A program made the position numbers and the translations under genes. A stretch of DNA of 12,848 nt from Bacteroidales bacterium UBA4912 (lineage in GTDB: Bacteria > Bacteroidota > Bacteroidia > Bacteroidales > Dysgonomonadaceae), in contig DHCC01000004.1 in the NCBI GenBank assembly GCA_002398875.1, positions 29,173 to 42,020 on the forward strand, given 5' to 3'. The notes under the pieces are model-generated. The model was given only the letters and a program-made list of their open reading frames with translations. It searched no databases and was not told where the DNA came from. Shown in pieces: positions 6,847 to 12,848 of the stretch. Position 1 is the stretch's first letter; the number at the start of each line of letters is the position of its first letter.

Positions 6847-7992
6847 CTAAAAATGAGGTAATTTTTTATTTTCTATCTTTTTTATAGCAATACACTCAAC
6901 TTCAATCAACCAGCCGGGACGACAAACAGGAGCAAGGACAATAACTTTGGGTATGTTTGAATAATTTTTGTAAAAGAAACTTTTAACTAATGAATAATCA
7001 GCAATATCTCGAAGATATACTATCATTTGAACTACATCATTCATACCGCATTCTGCTTCAGACAGCAGCATATTGACATTCTCCAGAGTTCTGGCAAGTT
7101 GCATCTTAACATTAGTTGGATGTACAATTTCGCCTTTGTTATTGATACTTGCAGTACCCGAAATAAATACATGACGTCTGTCTGCAAAATCAACAGTTGT
7201 GCCTCTTTCAAATGTAACACCATAATCATGTGTCCTGTTAAGATGAGTAGGCGCGTAAAGATGTTTTATTTGTTTTCCTTTGATTCCTTCAATTGCATAA
7301 GCGTCCATCAATACTAAAGAGTTGGTCTTTGAATACCTTCCTTCTATAGCTGTGCTTGCAATATAATGTGATTCTTTATTTAGTCCTTCGTATTCGAAGC
7401 TTGCAATTCGTGCCTTTACCATATCTTTATAATGATTATCAATTCCTTGCACATATATCCATGTTCTTATACAGTTTTCTTTAAGTGAAGAATTATGCTT
7501 TTTAAGCGTTTCGATATAAGTATTAAATATGTGTTCTGTTTCGGTATATTCATTTTTTAGAGGTATATGTAGCTGCGTAGTATATATGTATTTATTTCCA
7601 CCATTACGCTGCACTATTAAATTATTATTTTCCTTTCTAATATTATTGTTTCCTCTAATATAATAGAGCCAAAGCGCTACTTTTGTACCGTTAAGTGGAG
7701 GTTGTTGTACTATGGAATTTATTGTATGTGAATCGTCATTGATGTACGAGTATTGGTTAGCAGCATCACTCACAAAAAAACGTTTCCAGATCAGATTGGC
7801 TCCATCGAAAATATTGTTGAGTTCTATGCGTTGTAAAGCTTTCTGCACGTTTAAGAATTGATCTTCAACAACAAGATTTGGATCTGTAATCTCAAGAGTG
7901 GCATGGATCTCTGATACACAATCTTCAGCCTTAAATATAGATGCATTTAATTGAATCTCTAAATCTTCCCAATAATTATTGATGTATTTCAT
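6847..7992 (-). CDS. Rid/YjgF-like protein with three modules (chorismatase-related architecture)
   Basis: 381 residues, no signal peptide, predicted cytoplasmic. The last ~120 residues form a recognisable Rid (RidA/YjgF/YER057c) domain: HVFISGTASINNKGEIVHP (274-292), the helix QLARTLENVNMLL (298-310), MNDVVQMIVYLRDIADY (317-333) and CRPGWLIEVECIAI (357-370). Two earlier stretches repeat the same helix-strand-strand pattern more weakly: VQKALQRIE...KRFFVSDAANQ (49-80) with TKVALWLYYI (103-112), and YIETLKKHN...IRTWIYVQGID (159-185) with LVLMDAYAIEGI (226-237). Rid proteins hydrolyse enamine/imine intermediates; chorismatases (FkbO/Hyg5/XanB2) use a related fused fold to cleave chorismate. The position of the catalytic Rid arginine appears to be Lys349 by hand alignment, and the glutamate in IEVE is kept. 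Enzyme activity is therefore open. The ATG overlaps the stop of the lipoprotein gene by four bases (ATGA), implying translational coupling. Confidence 0.85.
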   Translation of the reverse strand: MKYINNYWEDLEIQLNASIFKAEDCVSEIHATLEITDPNLVVEDQFLNVQKALQRIELNNIFDGANLIWKRFFVSDAANQYSYINDDSHTINSIVQQPPLNGTKVALWLYYIRGNNNIRKENNNLIVQRNGGNKYIYTTQLHIPLKNEYTETEHIFNTYIETLKKHNSSLKENCIRTWIYVQGIDNHYKDMVKARIASFEYEGLNKESHYIASTAIEGRYSKTNSLVLMDAYAIEGIKGKQIKHLYAPTHLNRTHDYGVTFERGTTVDFADRRHVFISGTASINNKGEIVHPTNVKMQLARTLENVNMLLSEAECGMNDVVQMIVYLRDIADYSLVKSFFYKNYSNIPKVIVLAPVCRPGWLIEVECIAIKKIENKKLPHF

Positions 7993-9461
7993 TGTTTTTT
8001 AAATTTGATACCGGTACTTATCTCTTTTTTAGCTACATATCCAATTTTATTCCCGGTAACTTTTACTTTATCTTTTATAAATTCAGGTACATTATATGAT
8101 TTCATCTGGTTGTCATAAAACTCCACATCTTTTTGTGGTACTACGAATGCTTTTTCAGCTTTACCTTCATCGTTAATATAGGCAATGTATGGACGAGTGT
8201 ATAGTCCGTCCATACGACGACTTCCATATACAATCCATCGGCTGTTGCTACTCCACGAGTGGTAGCTTTCTGATTCATTGCTGTTAGCTAATGTCAGGGG
8301 ATAATGTACTCCTGTCTCAATGTTGAAAATATATAGATCAGCCTCTTTATGCCAAACAAGAAAATTTCCGTAATCACCTTTAGCATATAGGATGTATTTT
8401 CCATTTGGAGAAACTCTTGGAAATGAAACACTTTTATCTTCCAATCTGGCATTAAAAATGGTATCAACTTCTGTACCGAATTCTATAGTTTCAGGATCAA
8501 AGCCTAAACTGCAAACACTATATTTGACTTCTTGATATTCATTAGGCATATCAAGAGCTTTGGCAGTAGAGAAATAAAGGGTTTTTCCATCCGGAGAAAA
8601 GCTGGGGAAAGTTTCAAAACTGTCACTTGAAAACAGAGCTGAAGTAGTGAATATCTCATGATTCACAATATCATATATTACAACATCGGAAGCAACATCG
8701 TATACCTCAATTCTATTTTTATCAACAGAATGAAAATCTTGCCTTGTGTTATTAACCGAAAACGCAATAAATCTGCCTGATGGGTGCCAAGAAGGGTAAA
8801 CAAGCGCTGATACTGTTTCAGCTGTTTTAGTATTTAGCTTTTCCACTTTTCCATCATTAATCACCATTGTGGCAGCATTAGCACCACGTATATGCATAAT
8901 CATCTTGTCAGGATCCTGCATCCCGAAAGAGTGACAATTCATGCAGTCCCCGTCCACTGATTTGTTTTCAAGTATAGCACTCTGAGTAAAGTTTTCCAGA
9001 TTCCTTTGGTAGATACCCATCTCATTCCATATTTCATAGCCGGGTTCTATAAGTCGGTATGCCAAATAGGGATCTACAGTTTCCTTAGCAACTTTTATCC
9101 GAAAAGGAGTATAAGCAGTCCAACCTGATTCTTTTCGAATACATACAGTTACGGAAAATCCACTGTCTGCAGAAGCTTTTAGTAACTCTTTCCATCTCGA
9201 TTCTGGTATTTGAAATTGTCCATTCTTTGCACGTACTTCAAATTTAACACCGTTGGTTTCAAAAATAGCAGCTTGGTTTTTGTCTGTTACCTCTTTTAAT
9301 TTAAAATTTAAAGGAGCAATGTTTGAGGGTATTGTAACTCCAATATAGTCAGGAAATATGCGAGGAAGTTCGTTATCTGTTTTTGCAATCTCTATAGGTT
9401 TAGAACAGGCTGACAAAAAAAGATAAACAAGACTTATGGTTAAATAAATAATACTTCTCAT
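7989..9461 (-). CDS. Lipoprotein with c-type heme site and PD40/TolB-like beta-propeller
   Basis: 490 residues. The N-terminus is a lipoprotein signal (hydrophobic 4-16, lipobox LSAC ending at Cys19), so the protein is exported and lipid-anchored in the envelope. Residues 30-130 form a beta-rich N-terminal domain. A single CxxCH motif, CMNCH at 173-177, predicts one covalently bound heme c. From about 220 on, PD40-type blades repeat: YPSWHPSGRFIAFS (222-235), FPSFSPDGKTLYFS (285-298), FPRVSPNGKYILYA (347-360) and YHSWSSNSRWIVYG (400-413). Such propellers bind peptides, glycans or partner proteins; the role here is unknown. The gene begins 9 nt after the DUF6057 stop and overlaps the Rid-like gene by 4 nt. 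It requires a cytochrome c maturation system elsewhere in the genome. Similar proteins are sometimes labelled TolB or cytochrome c biogenesis protein, but neither name is supported: this looks like a heme carrier, not a biogenesis factor. Confidence 0.9.
   Translation of the reverse strand: MRSIIYLTISLVYLFLSACSKPIEIAKTDNELPRIFPDYIGVTIPSNIAPLNFKLKEVTDKNQAAIFETNGVKFEVRAKNGQFQIPESRWKELLKASADSGFSVTVCIRKESGWTAYTPFRIKVAKETVDPYLAYRLIEPGYEIWNEMGIYQRNLENFTQSAILENKSVDGDCMNCHSFGMQDPDKMIMHIRGANAATMVINDGKVEKLNTKTAETVSALVYPSWHPSGRFIAFSVNNTRQDFHSVDKNRIEVYDVASDVVIYDIVNHEIFTTSALFSSDSFETFPSFSPDGKTLYFSTAKALDMPNEYQEVKYSVCSLGFDPETIEFGTEVDTIFNARLEDKSVSFPRVSPNGKYILYAKGDYGNFLVWHKEADLYIFNIETGVHYPLTLANSNESESYHSWSSNSRWIVYGSRRMDGLYTRPYIAYINDEGKAEKAFVVPQKDVEFYDNQMKSYNVPEFIKDKVKVTGNKIGYVAKKEISTGIKFKKQ
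8931..8945 (-). other. Heme c attachment motif CMNCH in the propeller lipoprotein
   Basis: Codons for Cys173-Met174-Asn175-Cys176-His177. The sequence is a textbook CxxCH site in an exported protein, and it sits between the N-terminal domain and the first propeller blade. The axial sixth ligand cannot be chosen by eye; Met181, Met187, Met189 and His190 follow within 13 residues. Confidence 0.82.
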
Positions 9462-9470
9462 ACTACTTTT

Positions 9471-11252
9471 TTAATTGTAAAACATGAAATAAAACCAATA
9501 TGTATTTCCATATTTATGGTACATTATATTTGAAATATTAGCATTGTTTCTGTTCTCCAGAAACAGCTGTTTGAAATCTTCGTACTTACTAACAACTAGT
9601 GGGTTTATTTTATATCTATCCCATTCTGTTGGGTTATTCTCGTTGATTATAATAATGGCTTCTTGAAATCTTTCAGGTAAATTCAACAATGCCTCTTCAG
9701 TATTATAATACTTATCAATAAGTTCTATAAAAAGAGGCATTTGTTTTCCGAATAAAAAAACAGAAGCCAAATACTCTTTTGCTGCTGTGTTGTCCGGGTC
9801 AGCATTCACTAAGTGTTGCATCCGATAAATTAGGTCTGTAGCTCCAAGAAGATAGTTTTCTGCTGGCAACCCTCTTCTTTTACTACCTAAAAGTTCATCA
9901 TTTTCAACTGCCATATCGTTATATAAAAAACGACGCTGATTTGTAGCCCACTCTTTGTAATAATGTGTTTGTTCTAATAAATTAATATATTTTTCGGCAA
10001 CAGGATAATCTCCGCTAATCAGGTTAGTTTGTACCAGACGCTTATATAATCTAGGACTTCCTGTTTTCGAAATGGTAATATTACTCTCGAATGCAAAATT
10101 TTGCGAAGCTGCAATGTCCCCAAGTGTGAAGTTTAATTCATTTAATGTAATTAAAGAGGCCAACTCCTTATTCATTATTGGAATTAAGCCATTAATACCT
10201 TTCTGATCGAACTGTAAAAACTGTTTTCCTAACTGATCAGTCTCCATTAAAGCGATATTCAGATAATATGCATGTAATAAGTTGTTTATTGGTTTCTTGC
10301 TTTCCTCTATGATTTCATCGAATCTGCCCATCCTTGTGTAGTAATCCAGCTGCTTGTATTGTACCGACAAAAGTTGTCCATATTTAGGCAATAAAAAATA
10401 TATAACTGCAGAAACGATTACTATCTGACAGATGAAAACAAAATAATGTAGTTTTCGTGATATTTTTATATCATTCACCACAAATGTGAGAAAGATTAAT
10501 AGTAAAAATAAACACCAAGAGTAATAAATTAATGGTGACGGAGTCATTTTATGGTGGTAATATTGCAAAGGTGAAAAAACCAGACTATAGTCACCTATCC
10601 ATCCCGAATTGACGCCAATATATGCTAGAATAAATATTAAAGCTAAGGGTAAAAAAGAGTATAATATATGCTTTCTATCTATAAGTAATTGCAATATAAT
10701 TATTGCAATAGCGAACAAAAAGGCTACTGAGCCAGCCAACCAAAATAATAAAACCGTTAATAACGTTGCTACAATTATTTTTTTTACTTTATAATTATCT
10801 ATATTAAAATATATAAGAAATGCTGTTAATAAGAATATAAATGAAATTGTTCCTGTTATGTAGTAATTATGATTAAGATGAAGGAAAAATAAAAAAATGG
10901 CAGATAAAATAGGTAATAATATGAGTGATCTATTTTTACTGATCTTTATTGCAATTTGGTTCATTAAGACTGCAACACTTAATAATAAGGATGTAGTTAT
11001 TAATGCTCCGGCCCAAGGATAAATATAAAATTGGAGAAGCCATCTGCTGATTATTTCTGATAATCCTCCAAATGAGAAAAATAAATCCGAAAGAAATGTC
11101 TTATTATATAAAAACAATTGAAACTGTTCCATATAATAAAAGTGAAATTCATAATTCTTCTGTATTAATATAAATGCAGTAATCCCTATAACTGACCAAA
11201 ACGCGGTTGAATGGAGCTTTTCATTGGTATTTACTTCAACGGTTTTAAACAT
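9471..11252 (-). CDS. DUF6057-family polytopic membrane protein with helical-repeat C-terminus
   Basis: 593 residues in two halves. Residues 1-290 contain about eight hydrophobic helices (roughly 15-31, 74-99, 108-126, 132-150, 157-190 as one or two spans, 197-213, 240-260, 268-287). Residues 295-593 are soluble and alpha-helical with TPR-like pieces such as DYYTRMGRFDEIIEE (303-317) and LISGDYPVAEKYINLLEQ (411-428). The architecture fits DUF6057, a Bacteroidota family of unknown function; the general plan of membrane helices followed by a helical-repeat domain also resembles some glycosyltransferase-C-like proteins, but no acidic catalytic motif is evident. It is the first gene of the three-gene operon, with the propeller lipoprotein starting 9 nt after its stop. 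A likely role is membrane platform or scaffold for the lipoprotein. The gene is notably AT-rich, partly from its hydrophobic codons. Confidence 0.87.
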   Translation of the reverse strand: MFKTVEVNTNEKLHSTAFWSVIGITAFILIQKNYEFHFYYMEQFQLFLYNKTFLSDLFFSFGGLSEIISRWLLQFYIYPWAGALITTSLLLSVAVLMNQIAIKISKNRSLILLPILSAIFLFFLHLNHNYYITGTISFIFLLTAFLIYFNIDNYKVKKIIVATLLTVLLFWLAGSVAFLFAIAIIILQLLIDRKHILYSFLPLALIFILAYIGVNSGWIGDYSLVFSPLQYYHHKMTPSPLIYYSWCLFLLLIFLTFVVNDIKISRKLHYFVFICQIVIVSAVIYFLLPKYGQLLSVQYKQLDYYTRMGRFDEIIEESKKPINNLLHAYYLNIALMETDQLGKQFLQFDQKGINGLIPIMNKELASLITLNELNFTLGDIAASQNFAFESNITISKTGSPRLYKRLVQTNLISGDYPVAEKYINLLEQTHYYKEWATNQRRFLYNDMAVENDELLGSKRRGLPAENYLLGATDLIYRMQHLVNADPDNTAAKEYLASVFLFGKQMPLFIELIDKYYNTEEALLNLPERFQEAIIIINENNPTEWDRYKINPLVVSKYEDFKQLFLENRNNANISNIMYHKYGNTYWFYFMFYN

Positions 11253-11421
11253 ATTGCTAATTAATATATTGAATTATTAATAGATAAACAGGTAAAGAAG
11301 TCCGGATGTATTGGTTGATTTTAAGTAACAACTCGCAACTATTGTTTACGGATTTTAGTTAAAAAAAACAAATAGTGTTTTTCATATATTTACACTCATT
11401 TCATTAATATTTATTTTTTAT

Positions 11422-11451
11422 CAAAAATACAAAATAAAACACTTAGTACAA
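11422..11451 (-). promoter_or_regulatory. Promoter for the DUF6057 - heme propeller - Rid operon
   Basis: On the - strand TATTTTTG (11429-11422) matches TAnnTTTG, and TTG (11451-11449) lies exactly 19 nt upstream as the -33 element. Predicted start is near 11415, giving a leader of about 160 nt to the ATG at 11252. Confidence 0.6.
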
Positions 11452-11497
11452 TAAATAAACTCTTCAATTGTACTTCAAACTGTAAGCTTTATTGACA

Positions 11498-11529
11498 TTT
11501 TTACCTATTTTTGAAAATCCATACTTTTG
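11498..11529 (+). promoter_or_regulatory. Promoter for the acyltransferase gene
   Basis: TACTTTTG (11522-11529) matches TAnnTTTG, with TTTTT (11498-11502) 19 nt upstream at the -33 position. Transcription would begin near 11536. A second -7 match, TATTTTTG, lies at 11506-11513. Because the TTG at 11527 falls inside this -7 element, it cannot be the translation start. Confidence 0.6.
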
Positions 11530-11580
11530 CTAAATATCAATTACAATAAAAATTATATGTACTCAGTTAACAATAAATCT

Positions 11581-12690
11581 ATGAAACAAGAAAGACTCGC
11601 TTCACTCGACATACTCAGAGGTTTTGACCTGTTTATGCTGGTTTTTTTTCAACCGGTGTTTGTGGCATTTGCAAAACATTGGAGTGATGTACCGCTTTTC
11701 ACGTTCTTACTGAAACAGTTCGAGCACGCGAGTTGGGAAGGATTTACTCCCTGGGATCTTGTAATGCCACTATTTCTTTTCATGGTAGGAGCCGCTATGC
11801 CCTTTTCTTTTGAGAAATACAAACACAATCGTGACAAATCGGCTATATACAAAAAAATAATCAGACGCTTCATAATACTCTTTATATTAGGAATAGTAGT
11901 TCAGGGAAATCTACTGAGCCTTGATCTACGTGAGATACGTATATATACCAACACATTGCAGGCAATTGCCGTTGGTTACGCAATAGCAGCATTCATGATT
12001 CTGCATCTTTCTAAGAGACAGCAAATTGCCATAACACTTTTGCTACTTGTTATTTACTGGGCTTTGCTGACATTCCTTGGTGATTTCACACCGGAAGGAA
12101 ACTTTGCAGAAAAAGTTGACCGCGCTGTTTTGGGAAGAGTGAGAGACGGAGTTTATTATGCTGAGGATGGATCATGGCACTTCTCTGATTGGTATCGATA
12201 CACCTGGGTTCTGACGAGCTTGGTTTTCGGTGTAACAACCATGCTTGGTGTATTTGCCGGAAAGATTATGAAAAATGGAACGAGTAAACTCAAAAACAGC
12301 AAGCAGCTTTTAATTATCGCGTTGATATTATTGTTTGCTGGTTGGCTATTGAGTTTCCAGACACCCATCATCAAGAAAATTTGGTCTCCTAGCATGACAT
12401 TATGGTCTGGTGGATGGTGTTTTCTGCTTATGGCATTATTCTACTATATTATCGACTGCAAAGGATGGAATAAAGGCTTTATCTGGCTTAAAATATATGG
12501 AATGAACTCCATCATTGCCTATACCTTAGGAAATGTTATCAATTTCAGAAGCGTGGCAGATTCTTTATTATGGGGTTTGGAACAATATGTGGGTGATTAC
12601 TACAGTGCCATCCTGACTTTTTCTAATTTTATGATTCTCTTCCTTATTTTAAATATTATGTATAAATTGCGTATTTTTGTGAAGATTTGA
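11581..12690 (+). CDS. DUF5009/NagX-type membrane acyltransferase (HGSNAT-like)
   Basis: Polytopic inner-membrane protein, 369 residues from the chosen start, related to heparan-alpha-glucosaminide N-acetyltransferase (COG4299, DUF5009). The N-terminal signature RLASLDILRGFDLFMLVF (5-22) and the loop EHASWEGFTPWDLVMPLFLF (48-67) are the family hallmarks; His49 lines up with the histidine that accepts the acetyl group in human HGSNAT. About ten hydrophobic helices follow, including one in GWCFLLMALFYYIID, and KIYGMNSIIAYTLGNVI near the end. It probably moves acetyl groups from cytoplasmic acetyl-CoA to an extracytoplasmic sugar or glycan. Start choice: ATG 11581 puts the SLDxLRG motif where homologues have it; ATG 11557 (8 codons longer) is also possible. 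It is divergent from the DUF6057 operon. Confidence 0.88.
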   Translation: MKQERLASLDILRGFDLFMLVFFQPVFVAFAKHWSDVPLFTFLLKQFEHASWEGFTPWDLVMPLFLFMVGAAMPFSFEKYKHNRDKSAIYKKIIRRFIILFILGIVVQGNLLSLDLREIRIYTNTLQAIAVGYAIAAFMILHLSKRQQIAITLLLLVIYWALLTFLGDFTPEGNFAEKVDRAVLGRVRDGVYYAEDGSWHFSDWYRYTWVLTSLVFGVTTMLGVFAGKIMKNGTSKLKNSKQLLIIALILLFAGWLLSFQTPIIKKIWSPSMTLWSGGWCFLLMALFYYIIDCKGWNKGFIWLKIYGMNSIIAYTLGNVINFRSVADSLLWGLEQYVGDYYSAILTFSNFMILFLILNIMYKLRIFVKI

Positions 12691-12848
12691 GTGGATAAGT
12701 TTCACTTTTCACAATTTATTAGTGTCAACATTGGTTGAGTAAATTTAATACATGGAGACTTTTATGTCAATTTATTAAATTAAATAGAAACTTATGATTA
12801 TTATTGTCAGATAATTTAATCCTATGAATTCTTCAAATGACATACAAA
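12691..12848. other. AT-rich 3' flank with inverted repeat; no complete gene
   Basis: No terminator with a T-tract was seen after the acyltransferase stop. A perfect 9-bp inverted repeat, AATTTAATA (12742-12750) and TATTAAATT (12773-12781), spans a 22-nt loop. An ATG at 12824 opens a frame that runs off the window after eight codons (MNSSNDIQ); with no convincing TAnnTTTG element it is only a possible start of the next gene. Confidence 0.4.

Larger units (their letters stand above)
11253..11580. other. Divergent intergenic control region (328 bp)
   Basis: Very AT-rich gap between the DUF6057 operon (- strand) and the acyltransferase gene (+ strand). It holds one good promoter for each direction, about 90 bp apart (see separate entries). 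The DUF6057 leader would be about 160 nt long, which leaves room for post-transcriptional control, but no riboswitch or strong hairpin was recognised. No ORF or RNA gene was seen. Confidence 0.7.

Noticed and set aside
7027..7317. 96-codon + strand frame inside the Rid-like gene
   Set aside because: Antisense to a well-supported gene, with Cys/His/Phe-rich low-quality translation and no start signals.
10609..10794. 61-codon + strand frame inside the DUF6057 gene
   Set aside because: Lies antisense to membrane-helix codons in AT-rich DNA; the product is Asn/Ile/Lys-rich with no features.
11527..11580. TTG start at 11527 for the acyltransferase, adding 18 residues
   Set aside because: The TTG lies inside a good -7 promoter element (11522-11529), and the extra residues are Asn/Lys-rich from AT-rich DNA, unlike a coding N-terminus of this family.
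12662..12719. Inverted repeat ATAAATTG / CAATTTAT around the acyltransferase stop as a terminator
   Set aside because: The loop is about 42 nt, the stem is all AT-rich and no T-tract follows.

Overview
The window looks like chromosomal DNA from a Bacteroidota species, most likely a member of Bacteroidales. This rests on AT-rich intergenic DNA, start codons preceded by A-rich stretches rather than Shine-Dalgarno sites, several promoters of the TAnnTTTG type used by this phylum, and families common in it (FecCD permease with a BtuF-like partner, DUF4230, DUF6057, DUF5009-type acyltransferase). Species cannot be read from the sequence. No tRNA, rRNA, CRISPR array, insertion sequence, integrase or attachment site was seen.

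Layout, left half (+ strand): the last 54 codons of a periplasmic metal-chelate/cobalamin-type binding protein, its FecCD permease, then clpC (Hsp100 unfoldase) after a gap holding an unusually good sigma-54-type promoter followed by a housekeeping TAnnTTTG promoter. A strong intrinsic terminator closes clpC and lies directly before a FrnE-like DsbA-family oxidoreductase. A GNAT acetyltransferase follows with its own promoter.

Middle (- strand): a tight two-gene unit (DUF4230 membrane-anchored protein, then a small two-helix membrane protein) converges on the GNAT gene. The two stop codons base-pair with each other in a hairpin.

Right half: a - strand operon of three coupled genes: DUF6057 (polytopic membrane protein with a helical-repeat tail), a lipoprotein combining one c-type heme site (CxxCH) with a PD40/TolB-like beta-propeller, and a 381-residue protein that reads as three Rid/YjgF-like modules, related to Rid proteins and chorismatases. 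Spacing is 9 nt and then a 4-nt ATGA overlap, so the three products probably work together. This is the best candidate for an undescribed system: an envelope complex with a redox or heme-sensing lipoprotein and a small-molecule (enamine/imine or chorismate-like) enzyme. Function is not known from sequence. Divergent from it, across a 328-bp region with a promoter for each side, is a DUF5009/NagX-type membrane acyltransferase. The last 158 bp hold no complete gene.
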